Counted from the first letter of the stretch, positions 1-6,579 are shown. The stretch is DNA of 11,699 bases from Pavlovales sp. CCMP2436 (GCA_026770615.1 MU631333.1:193196-204894), one strand, 5' to 3'. Numbers and translations: made by a program. Notes: a model not told the origin generated them from the sequence alone.

Positions 1-54
1 GTGTGAGCAGTGCAGGTCCGAGGCTGGCGACACTTGTAACGGACGAGTTGCGGA

Positions 55-158
55 AAGTGTGGTGGACGCTCTCCGAACCGCCGGTGATCTTAAAATAATA
101 TCAATATATATTTATTAGTAAATATCATAAGTGTGGTGGACCCTCTCAGAACCGCCGG
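55..158 (+). repeat. Pair of 30-bp direct repeats
   Basis: Positions 55-84 and 129-158 share a near-identical GC-rich segment beginning AAGTGTGGTGGAC and ending GAACCGCCGG, with two substitutions. They are separated by AT-rich sequence. No coding potential was seen, and the origin is unknown. Confidence 0.75.
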
Positions 159-164
159 CGAATT

Positions 165-270
165 GATGTTAATGATACTAATATAATTATTAGTAGTATC
201 GTTATAATACTAGTGATAATAACAACAACAACAATACTAACAACAATAATAACAACAATAAAATAATTGC
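165..270. repeat. AT-rich AAC/AAT simple-sequence tract
   Basis: This is a low-complexity stretch dominated by AAC and AAT trinucleotides and short TA runs. Positions 1-540 hold no gene I can support. They contain this tract, the 55-158 repeat pair and the 306-490 repeat pair. Confidence 0.7.
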
Positions 271-305
271 AGCTAGTGGCGATTGCAGCCGCAGGCAGTC
301 AGTCG

Positions 306-490
306 GGCATGGTCGGAGCCGCAGCCGCAGTGCGCCATACCCTGCCTGGTTAAAATCTTTCGGCTAGACCCCTGAGCCTATTGAATAGCATATCTAGACT
401 CTTTAATAGGTTGGGTTCGGCACTTTCAACTAATAGTAGCCGTAGGCATCGTCGGAGCCGCAGCCACAGTACGCCACGCCCTGCCCGGTT
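306..490 (+). repeat. Two imperfect 46-bp direct repeats
   Basis: Positions 306-351 and 445-490 are about 90% alike. Both contain GTCGGAGCCGCAGCC followed by a variant of CCCTGCCTGGTT. The spacer contains the inverted words CCTATTGAA and TTAATAGG. The function is unknown; this is probably residue of a dispersed repeat. Confidence 0.6.
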
Positions 491-544
491 GAGAAAGGGC
501 CTTTTTATAAGCGGGCCGAATACATAAACTCTCAATCTTTATTA

Positions 545-927
545 GGGTCGAAATGCGAATTAGTGGCCAGTCCGAAAGAAAATTGCGAAAAAGTCCGGTG
601 AAAATCCTGAGTAACTCACGAATCGGGTTGGGCGGCGCCCCATTCACGAATCTGCATCTAACTCCTCTGTGCCCTATTAGAAACCATGACTTTCTTATCG
701 CTTCCGAGCGCTGAGAATCGGAAATGTTAGTTACCTTTAGCATGTTGTCGACCCCAGATGCACTCGAGAGGCACACGAGGTGGGCTACGACCGTCGAGAA
801 GGGCTCTATTTGACAACAGCTATTGGTACTTAGCGCGCAAGGGCGAAGAATGTCTACTACTTCGTCCCGCCCACAACTTTTCCTCTTTCCCAGTGCGGAA
901 TCGCGCCACTAATTCGGATTTCGACAC
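545..927 (+). mobile_element. 383-bp MITE-like element, copy A, 4-bp TSD ATTA
   Basis: The ends are inverted repeats. The left tip is GGGTCGAAATGCGAATTAG, and the right end read in reverse is GTGTCGAAATCCGAATTAG. ATTA precedes the element (541-544) and follows it (928-931). The whole element matches, in inverted orientation, the 420-bp element at 3151-3570, which has its own 4-bp flanking duplication. It contains no transposase, so it is non-autonomous. The flanks on both sides resemble other local repeats: AAACTCTC-ATCTTTATTA also occurs near 2124-2141, and the right flank resembles 1766-1790. This suggests insertion into an older repeat. A 4-bp duplication fits several DNA transposon superfamilies and does not identify one. 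Confidence 0.8.
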
Positions 928-936
928 ATTATATTT

Positions 937-1604
937 ATGATAGGGATTCAAGCTGGCGTCTGACTGTTCTGAATGTTGTGCTGGTCTGAGCGCTACGTCG
1001 CCCATTGCCTGCTGCGTGCTTTAGTCGGCTGCGCTGGCTTGGGCGCCACCGCGCGTGCCGATGGATCTCCGGTAGTGTGCCCGGGCAAGGGCGTTTAGGG
1101 AGATGATCTGCTGGTTGCTGTTTGTCGTGTTCCCCCGCTGGGCAGCGATCGGGGCCAGCGCGCTCAAGCGCGCGAGCAGCAGCTGCGCATGGCTGCGTGC
1201 CGCGATCGTACCGATCGTGTCGATGAGCTGCTTCTTGATGCGCGCCGCCGCCTCCATTGGGCTCACGCCCATCAGCGCGTACATCTTGCCGCCTCCCTGC
1301 GCCGCGATTTCTTTGACGAGCGAGTGCGTATCGGCGCTGACCTCACCAAAAGCGCCGATGACGATCCCGCGGATCGGCTTGACGGTGTTGAGCTTGGCCT
1401 CGATCGGGCCGATGCTGGCGTTCGGGCCGTTTAGGTGGGGGCCGGGTAGTGCGAGGCCGAATACCCTGTCCTGGGCACGAGCTTTCCTGAGATACTCGGC
1501 CTCGAGGGGCTTTGCCCGGCGCGCGACCGGGGGGGAGGGCAACAGTATTGACCCATTATATAATGGATTCAGAACAGTCAGACGCCAGCTTGAATCCCTA
1601 TCAT
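937..1604. mobile_element. Inverted-repeat-flanked block carrying a captured ORF fragment
   Basis: A perfect 38-bp inverted repeat bounds the block. The left arm is 937-974 (starting ATGATAGGGATTCAAGCTGG) and the right arm is 1567-1604. The match extends outward to about 928 and 1613 with one mismatch. The left arm continues as a longer repeat to 1020 that is shared with 1757-1860, so the block may be two oppositely oriented repeat copies rather than one transposon. A perfect 14-bp palindrome, CCATTATATAATGG, sits next to the right arm. No clean target duplication was found. The enclosed DNA holds a GC-rich ORF related to the one at 9154-10128. Confidence 0.65.
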
Positions 1605-1608
1605 ACAT
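1021..1608 (-). pseudogene. Broken ORF with GAFGE module, related to the ORF at 9154-10128
   Basis: This is a 195-codon open frame. Its first 14 codons come from the inverted-repeat arm, so the annotated Met is not native and the real 5' end is missing. From about residue 28 it is colinear with residues 165-300 of the 9154-10128 protein. Both have a DRxF motif (D47-R48-V-F50 here), then a Gly-Pro segment, then an exact GAFGE block at residues 85-89. The block is followed by LV and, about 40 residues on, an (I/M)GxxAxxxHA segment ending in a leucine- or alanine-rich AR helix. The stop at 1021-1023 falls where the left repeat (shared with 1757-1860) ends. I do not recognise the family by name. 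Two dispersed copies suggest an accessory ORF of a retroelement, but that is inference. There is no start context, no nuclease-like segment, and the length is roughly half that of its relative. Confidence 0.6.
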
Positions 1609-1756
1609 ATAATTTATTCCGCTTAAGACCCGTCATCCTCTGTTTATAACGATGTCACCCTCGCGAGTGAATCCGCCGTGCCCGCAGGTACCTCCAGCTG
1701 CAGTTCGGCCGAATAATAGATAAACTCTAAATTACACACGCATTATCCCTATGGTA

Positions 1757-1860
1757 TTAACTATAACATTATGTTTCTGATTGGGAATTCAAGCTGGCGT
1801 CTAACTGTTCTGAATGATGTGCTGGTCTGAGCACTGCGTTACCCATTGCCTGCTGCGTAC
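1757..1860 (+). repeat. Copy of the GGGATTCAAGCTGGCG repeat family (R1)
   Basis: This matches 926-1020 over its length: ATTAT, then GATTCAAGCTGGCGTCT, then GTGCTGGTCTGAGC, ending in CCCATTGCCTGCTGCGT. Other copies are 6172-6241, 6315-6334 (core only) and, inverted, 1567-1613. Between 1614 and 1757 I see only repeat debris, including a GTTCGGCCGAATA word that recurs near 2136. Confidence 0.75.
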
Positions 1861-2097
1861 TGCTGATCAGCGTGTACGCTCACACGCGACCGCTCGAAGC
1901 ACGACGCGAGCGGCAACTTCAAGCGTTGAGCTTTAAAGTTCAAGTTGCGTGTGCCAAATCGGCCAATCGAATTGCAAAAACCTGAAAAATCCTTTAAAAT
2001 AAAATGAAATGGAAATCTGACGAAACCGTGCGCTTTAAACCGGCTTTAATTAACTGAGTGGGGAATCGAGAACTAGATCGAAACTAGATCGCCGTTA
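1861..2097 (+). repeat. Long direct repeat R3, copy 1 (without insertion)
   Basis: From TGCTGATCAGCGTGTACGC to GATCGCCGTTA this matches 2442-2802 with substitutions and small indels. Shared landmarks are CACGACGCGAGCGGC, AAGCGTTGAGCTTT, CGTGTGCCAAATC and CGTGCGCTTTAAAC. It has no coding potential. This copy is the pre-insertion form of the site that carries 107 extra bases in copy 2. Confidence 0.85.
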
Positions 2098-2189
2098 TGA
2101 ATTTCCTAAAAGGCAAACTCTCTATCTTTATTAGTTCGGCCGAATACACACGCATTATCTCTATGGAATTACAGCATGTAAATGTAGGG

Positions 2190-2308
2190 GGATTCGGGCT
2201 GGCGGTACGTTTCAAGTTCAAGACAGGCTGATCTTAGCGCTCCGACGCAGGCTCCTACGCGCTACGCCGCAGTGGGGAGCTGGTAGAAGTAGTAGATGAT
2301 GAGGAAGC
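2190..2308 (+). repeat. Repeat R2 copy, tip GGGGGATTCGGGCTGGCGG
   Basis: This matches the reverse complement of about 10848-10969: a GGGG-TTC-GGCTGGCGG tip, a TCAAGTTCAAG word, then CTGATCTTAG and CTCCGACGCAGGCTCCTACG, then a GAGCTGGTAGAAGT-like stretch. A third partial copy is at 10731-10812. The tip resembles the R1 family tip (GGGATTCAAGCTGGCG), so R1 and R2 may be related element ends. Confidence 0.7.
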
Positions 2309-2441
2309 CGAAAACAAAGCGCTGGAGTCGCTGCGCAACGCGGGGCCGCCCGACAGTGCGCGAGCAAGCGAGTCCATTGGTGATCCCAGCGGTGACGTAT
2401 CGCTGCGAAGCGATGGGGTTTTGAATGTCGAGAACTTGTAA
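2238..2441 (+). other. Coding-like 67-codon open frame, exon fragment candidate
   Basis: This open frame begins directly after a TAG within CTGATCTTAG, a sequence that looks like a branch point plus 3' splice site. It runs 67 codons to TAA at 2439-2441. It has no ATG start. The peptide is acidic and polar, with an ELVEVVDDEE segment at codons 14-23. The related repeat at 10848-10926 (minus) keeps about the first 23 codons of the same frame, with GAT GAT GAG spelling and V/V third-base changes, and then stops. This could be a fragment of a transposon or host exon carried inside repeat R2. I do not recognise the protein. Confidence 0.35.
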
Positions 2442-2802
2442 TGCTGATCAGCGTGTACGCTCACACGCGACCTCTCGGAGCACGACGCGAGCGGCGATTT
2501 CAAGCAAGGCCTCAAGCGTTGAGCTTTGAAGTTCAAGTTGAGTCGCACCAGGGGGCAGTGACCCCCCCCCCATCCCCCCTCCCTCCCTCCCACAAGCCTC
2601 CTCCCCCAAAAGACTAAATGAAGAAGGTAAATCAGGCAGACCTTTAACAAGTTGCGTGTGCCAAATCAGCTAATGAATCGCAAAACCCTGAAAATTCCTT
2701 TAAAAATAAAACGCAAATGGAATGGAAACGTGCGCTCTAAACCGTGCGCTTTAAACTGAGTAGGGAAACTAATTAGATCGGAAACTCACTAGATCGCCGT
2801 TA
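2442..2802 (+). repeat. Long direct repeat R3, copy 2 (interrupted)
   Basis: Second copy of the repeat at 1861-2097. It differs by a 107-bp insertion at 2541-2647, a small insertion (AGCAAGGCCTC near 2500), and local rearrangement of the GTGCGCT-TAAAC words near 2730-2755. Positions 2803-2980 are GC-rich sequence without a supported gene. They end in a pyrimidine-rich run and CCCCGCAG at 2973-2980, which may be the 3' end of an intron of the LRR gene. Confidence 0.85.
2541..2647. mobile_element. 107-bp insertion with 7-bp target duplication CAAGTTG
   Basis: Relative to repeat copy 1, copy 2 carries extra sequence from AGTCGCACC to GACCTTTAA, flanked by CAAGTTG at 2534-2540 and 2648-2654. Copy 1 has a single CAAGTTG at the equivalent point, giving a natural empty site. 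The insert has no obvious inverted ends and no terminal A tail. It is strongly pyrimidine-rich, with a run of ten C at 2562-2571 and CCCTCCC motifs, so the minus strand has G-quadruplex potential. The element class is unknown. Confidence 0.7.
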
Positions 2803-3150
2803 CCGGTACCCAATCTCCGAAATGCTGCGATCTAGTTTGCGATCCGAAATGCTGGTGTTTCTGCTCGCCGTCACCGGCTCGGTGCGACTCCGTGCGCCAG
2901 CATCGCGCCTGCGCGCGCCCGCCGCGCGCCGCGCGCCGCTCACGCCCCCCTCACCCCTCGCCGTTCCTTCACGCCCCGCAGCCCATCATGGAGAATGACG
3001 ATTTGATGGGATGCGTGGCACCGGAGGCCGCTTGTACGCGATTCTCGATCGGGTACAAGGACTTGACGGGCACCATCCCAACGGAGGTTGGCCTGCTGAG
3101 TACCGTTGGCAACTTCGTCCTCCGCGACAACAAGTTAGGAGGGATGCTTC

Positions 3151-3570
3151 GGGTCGAAATCCGAATTAGTAGCGCGATTCCGCACTGGGGAGGGGAGAGA
3201 GTTGTGGGCGGGACGAAGTAGTAGACATTCTTCGCCCCTGTGCGCTAAGTACCAATAGCTGTTGTTAAATAGAGCCCTTCTCGACGGTCGTAGCCCACCT
3301 CGTGTGCCTCTCGAGTGCATCTGGGGTCGACAACATGCTAAAGGTAACTAACATTTCCTATTCTCAGCGCTCGGAAGCGATAAGAAAGTCATGGTTTCTA
3401 ATAGGGCACAGAGGAGTTAGATGCAGATTTGTGAATGGGGCGCCGCCCCATTCACAAATCTGCATCTAACTCCTCTGTGCCAAACCCGATTCGTGAGGTA
3501 CTCCGGAGGATTTTCACCGGACTTTTTCGCAATTTCCCACCGGACTGGCCACTAATTCGCATTTCGACCC
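3151..3570 (-). mobile_element. 420-bp MITE-like element, copy B, TSD CTTC, inside the LRR gene
   Basis: This is an inverted copy of 545-927. Its ends are GGGTCGAAATCCGAATTAG and, read in reverse, GGGTCGAAATGCGAATTAG. CTTC lies immediately before (3147-3150) and after (3571-3574). It is longer than copy A mainly because of an internal inverted duplication at 3405-3481. There is no transposase ORF. Landmarks shared with copy A include GTACCAATAGCTGTTGT, CTCGACGGTCGTAGCCC and ATCTGGGGTCGACAACATGC (read on the plus strand here). Confidence 0.88.
3405..3481. repeat. Perfect 38-bp-arm palindrome with 1-nt spacer
   Basis: Arms 3405-3442 and 3444-3481 are exact reverse complements around C3443. The left arm starts GGCACAGAGGAGTTAG. 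Copy A of the MITE has only one of the two arms (its 629-680 region), so the palindrome arose by inverted duplication within copy B or its lineage. The perfection of the arms suggests a recent event. The extra bases account for most of the length difference between the copies. Confidence 0.95.
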
Positions 3571-3776
3571 CTTCAGTCAGAAATGGCGTTAATAATGACA
3601 TCGCTCACTTATTTCAACGCGCAGGGCAATGAGCTCACCGGAATGCTACCCAGCGAGTTTGGGCTCATGAGCCAGCTCCTCGTCTTCAACGTTGACTAGA
3701 ACTACGTAGATGGCACCATCCCCGAGGGCATGCCCGGGATTGTCAACACGCTCAAGGCTGAGGTCTTCAGTGCGAA

Positions 3777-4607
3777 TCAGTGCGAATATAATATACATTT
3801 ATTACATCTCAGTACGGCCGCTCGCCGCTGTGCGTCCGCTTGTGCGCCGTGAGTTGGCCCGGCCGCGTGGCCCTTGAAGTCGCAGCCGTGCTTGTCGCAC
3901 GCGTACGGCCGCTCGCCGCTGTGAGTGCGCTTGTGCCTAACGAGCCTGCCCGCCTGAGTTGCCCTGTAGTCGCAGCCCGGCTCGTCGCACGGGAACGGCC
4001 GCTCGCCGCTGTGCGTGCGCTTGTGCACCGTGAGGTGGCCCGGCTGCGTGGCCCGGTAGCCGCAGCCCGGCTCGTCGCACGCGTACGGCCGCTCGCCGCT
4101 GTGCGTGCGCTTGTGCGTCGTGAGGCTGCCCGCCTCAGCTACCCTGTAGTCGCAGCCCGGCTCGTTGCGCGCGTGCGGCCGCTCGCCGCTGTGCGTGCGC
4201 TTGTGCGCCGTGAGGTGGCCCGGCTGCGTGACCCTGAAGTTGCACCCGGGCTCGTCGCACGCGTACGGCCGCTCGCCGCTGTGCGTGCGCTCGTGCGTTG
4301 CGAGGGTGCCTGTCTCATTGGCTCGGTACTCGCACCCCGGCTCATTGCACGCGTACGGCCGCTCGCCGCTGTGCGTGCGCTTGTGCCTCGCGAGGTCGCC
4401 CGCCTGAGCTGTCCGGTACTCACAGCTGGGCTCGTTGCACGCGTACGGCCGCTCGCCGCTGTGCGTGCGCTTGTGCGCCGTGAAGGTGCCCGGCTGCGTG
4501 GCCCTGAAGTCGTAGCCGTGCTCGTCGCACGCGTACGGCCGCTCACCGCTGTGGGTGCGCTTGTGATCAACTCGGTGCAATGAGAGTCGCCGTCGCACTC
4601 GTCGCAC
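3777..4607 (-). CDS. C2H2 zinc-finger array protein, probably decaying
   Basis: The 276-codon frame encodes eight C2H2-type fingers of 30 residues with the spacing C-x4-C-x12-H-x3-H. They are joined by the conserved linker HKRTHSGERPYAC, a variant of the classical TGEKP linker, so a nucleic-acid-binding role is the default family expectation. Helix residues at the usual -1/2/3/6 positions vary (for example Q-G-H-V, Q-G-D-R, E-G-T-T), while the rest is nearly constant. The ATG at 4605-4607 is doubtful. Upstream, a different frame carries ECDECDGDSHC, so a first finger seems lost through a deletion of about 7 nt. Other damage: the second Cys of finger 1 is Tyr (codon at 4512-4514), the first Cys of finger 5 is Arg (4167-4169), and one extra base near 3874 shifts the last finger out of frame. 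Without that base the frame would end at TGA 3811-3809, right after GERPY. Upstream of the array (minus strand) is a T-rich tract and CTCAAG at 4696-4691, a possible 3' splice site. I read this as a former multi-exon gene. Confidence 0.75.
   Translation of the reverse strand: MRRVRRRLSLHRVDHKRTHSGERPYACDEHGYDFRATQPGTFTAHKRTHSGERPYACNEPSCEYRTAQAGDLARHKRTHSGERPYACNEPGCEYRANETGTLATHERTHSGERPYACDEPGCNFRVTQPGHLTAHKRTHSGERPHARNEPGCDYRVAEAGSLTTHKRTHSGERPYACDEPGCGYRATQPGHLTVHKRTHSGERPFPCDEPGCDYRATQAGRLVRHKRTHSGERPYACDKHGCDFKGHAAGPTHGAQADAQRRAAVLRCNKCILYSH
3798..3803 (-). promoter_or_regulatory. Candidate AATAAA polyadenylation signal for the zinc-finger gene
   Basis: The minus strand reads AATAAA six bases after the TGA (3811-3809) that would end the zinc-finger frame if the extra base near 3874 were absent. 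The position is unusually close to the stop, and algal lineages do not all use this hexamer, so support is weak. Confidence 0.3.
3816..4563 (-). repeat. 90-bp tandem repeat array encoding zinc fingers
   Basis: The 17-bp word GGCCGCTCGCCGCTGTG (plus strand), or a one-base variant, starts at 3816, 3907, 3997, 4087, 4177, 4267, 4357, 4447 and 4537. Spacing is exactly 90 except for the first interval, which is 91 because of the extra base near 3874. DNA identity is highest in the linker and lowest in the helix codons. Confidence 0.95.
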
Positions 4608-4777
4608 TCGCGCTCGCGCCGGCAGCGCGCGGACAGGCGATTGGCGAGGATGCGTCGGGTGGGTGCAGAGTGGACCGAGGTGCCGCGGTTCTTGAGTTGA
4701 GGACTTGAGTTGAAAAAAGTAAAAAAAAGAAAGTAGTCGTAGTTTAAAAAAAACACTCAGATCCAGGGATCCACCCC

Positions 4778-4873
4778 GAGCACACGGATACCGTCCCCAC
4801 CGCTGATCAGTTCAGACACACGACGATCGACGACGACTCTCGACTGACGCGCTGACCAATCTCCACAGCATCT
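4778..4873 (-). repeat. Repeat R4, inverted copy
   Basis: The reverse complement matches about 8100-8195 and 8770-8865. Shared words are GAGAGTCGTCG, GTCGTGTGTCTGA, CTGATCAGC and GGTGGGGACGGTATCCGTGTGCTC. It has no coding potential. It lies just upstream of the zinc-finger array, next to A-rich tracts at 4713-4755. Confidence 0.8.
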
Positions 4874-5849
4874 CCCCCGCGTCTCCTAAAATTTCAGCAC
4901 AGTTATCAGGCTAGGACTGTTATTCTGAGATCGGCAGTAGAAGCCTGACGAGGCTGGCTTCTCGAGATTTCGGTGCAGACAAGAAGCCCAGATTAGTAGT
5001 GCTGCATGGCCAGCATCTTTGTTGATGACAGGTCAGCCTAGGCTGTCTGGGAGATTTTCTTTTTGATTTTAAATATTTAGAAGAATGTTCGGCCGCCCCA
5101 ATGATGATCGCCCCGGCCTCCCAATGTATTTCAGTGTACCTCCTCAGGGCAAGGGACATTCACCGAGCACTCGGATGCCACGCCGCCACCGCTTTAAAAA
5201 GGAATCTATACATATTTTCTGATCTGCTTGGCTTATTCTACGGGGATAAGTGATACATGAATCGCACCTGGTCTGGGGTCATCATTCGGTGGTCTGGGAC
5301 GGGTCCGGATTGATGCGCTTAAAATTACATACAAACAATGAAGATGACAAACCTAAGTCTTGTTAAAATACATACGGATAATTAGGAGGGGCATAAAATA
5401 CATTCGCCAAAATTACATACGGGTACGTCGAACGCTTAAACCACCTACCGTGAATGGTTTTTTGGAGGCACCTGTGTGGCCAGTGCCGATGAGAGATGGC
5501 GAAGCTGTTATGCGGAGAAGGGTTTCTGCGTGAAAGTATTCCCACGGGGCCATTTCCATTCATTTTTTCGGAAAACTTTAAAACTCAGGAGGGTAGGCCT
5601 TGGGCTCAGCACGTTGGGGTGTGTTGTTTCGGGGTTTGCTCCTAACCCTCGTATGTGCTTTTGGTGCGCCTCTGCTGACTGCTGGGGTGTGCGGGTCTGT
5701 GTCGCTCCTTTGGGCCGCGTGGTTTCACGGTGGTGTGGAGCTCTAATGGCGGCCATTCTTCTATTGTCTGTGGGGGGCCGCGTCGTGCGCGCCCGCTTCT
5801 GTTCCACGGTCGACTGTTGTATTTGGTCCGGCTCCATAGTTCTTCACGC
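4874..5849. other. Gene-free stretch with minor repeats
   Basis: I see no supportable gene here. There is a short hairpin (AGAAGCC...GGCTTCT near 4938-4962), a faint further R4-like word at 5160-5190, and four close copies of AAAATTACATAC or AAAATACATAC between 5320 and 5425. Open frames of about 110-130 codons overlap on both strands at 5476-5871. Neither shows recognisable motifs, and they oppose each other, so I do not call them. Confidence 0.6.
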
Positions 5850-5937
5850 AAAATTTAATCATGGTTCGTAAGTAAAATTTGCGAAGAAACTGGGCCTCAG
5901 TCTAAAAATCACCCTTCTTATTGCCCGCGAACCCCTG
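5850..5937 (+). mobile_element. Truncated TA-target MITE, right half
   Basis: This matches the right half of the intact element at 7886-8052: an AAGAAACT-GCCTCAG word, then TTCTTATTGCCCGCGA and CCCCTG at the tip. The left half is missing or unrecognisable. Confidence 0.7.
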
Positions 5938-5981
5938 TCGGGCCTGTATTGACATTGACTTACTGAGTTTTTCGCCGGGTA

Positions 5982-6150
5982 CATGGGATTGCGGGCAATG
6001 AGAATCCGTAACGTTAGGAACTTGAGCTTTGTTTTGTGTGCCCGTCATTATTAGTTTAAACTAAATTTAACTGCCATTGTTTCCATGTAATTTGCTAGAA
6101 ACTGCACCGTAACTCAACGTTTGCCGTTATTGTTATTGCCAGCGGGGGCG
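5982..6150 (+). mobile_element. Diverged full-length TA-target MITE
   Basis: The left end CATGGGATTGCGGGCAATGA follows TA at 5980-5981 and resembles the CAGGGGATCGCGGGCAATAA tip of 7886-8052. The right end retains GTTATTGCC and GGGG but has lost several bases. Internal words such as CCATTGTTTCCATGTAATTTGCTA-GAAACT align to the intact copy. It is an old copy, adjacent to the half element at 5850-5937. Confidence 0.7.
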
Positions 6151-6171
6151 CGTCAAAAGCACACACGTTAC

Positions 6172-6334
6172 TGATAGGGATTCAAGCTGGCGTGAGGCGT
6201 CTGACTGTCCTGGAAGCTGTGCTAGTCCGAGCGCTGCGTCATGATCTGTATAGTACTACGTTGTCAGTGAGTGAACACCACCTGTTGAACCATGCCGAGC
6301 CGCTAATATAGTACTGATAGGGATTCAAGCTGGC
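6172..6334 (+). repeat. Two R1 repeat copies in direct orientation
   Basis: TGATAGGGATTCAAGCTGGC occurs at 6172-6191 and 6315-6334, preceded by GTTAC and AGTAC respectively. The first copy continues to 6241 with the GTCTGACTGT, GTGCTAGTCCGAGCGC and TGCGTC words of the family; the second is core only. Positions 6335-6579 hold no supported gene. Confidence 0.8.
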
Positions 6335-6579
6335 CATCATCCTCCTTTGCTGCACCAACATGACACTCATGACCATCATTCCATGCTGCACGGAGTGATG
6401 ATTATCGTCCTCGCGAGCGACTTTCGTCAAGGGCGTACATAATTAGCAGCACTCTTGTAATTAATCAAAACACTCAAAATTGATTTCATCAGCTTCAAGC
6501 AACTTTGCCGCTCATTTGCCACCGCTAATTCATCACACAAAGATCCGCTTCGCCGCATCAGTGGGTCCAGGGTACTCCG

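Larger units (their letters stand above)
2981..3787 (+). pseudogene. Leucine-rich-repeat protein gene, broken by a MITE and a stop codon
   Basis: The frame from ATG 2988 encodes a short Cys-containing cap (GCVAPEAAC) and then plant/diatom-type LRRs of about 24 residues, with the phase L-x-GTIP-x-E-x-G-L-L-S. The frame is interrupted at 3151-3570 by a MITE. If the MITE and one copy of its CTTC duplication are removed, the codon straddling the site becomes CAG and the LRR frame continues. It reads on through NELTGMLPSEFGLMSQL and NYVDGTIPEG with correct repeat spacing. An in-frame TAG at 3697-3699 sits at a position normally occupied by a residue before Asn-Tyr, so this is a second lesion. CCCCGCAG at 2973-2980 could be a 3' splice site, making 2981 the exon start. 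Proteins of this type are usually secreted or membrane-anchored recognition or adhesion proteins, but no signal peptide is visible here. LRR similarity fades at about 3780, next to a tandem CAGTGCGAAT duplication (3768-3787), where the zinc-finger array begins on the other strand. Both lesions make a functional product unlikely. Confidence 0.8.

Noticed and set aside
3768..3787. CAGTGCGAAT tandem duplication as target duplication of a zinc-finger insertion
   Set aside because: The two copies are adjacent rather than flanking the array, so this is a simple tandem duplication. No matching copy was found on the far side near 4700.
3816..4563. Regularly spaced repeats considered as a CRISPR array
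   Set aside because: The 90-bp units are nearly identical throughout and translate as zinc fingers, and the setting is eukaryotic.
3840..4583. 247-codon plus-strand frame with VRPLAAVRALV repeats
   Set aside because: It is the antisense shadow of the zinc-finger array. Its periodicity is imposed by the 90-bp units, and the fingers on the other strand explain it fully.
5476..5871. 131-codon plus-strand frame and an overlapping 109-codon minus-strand frame
   Set aside because: They oppose each other over the same GC-rich DNA, and neither shows recognisable motifs. The plus frame runs into MITE sequence at its end.
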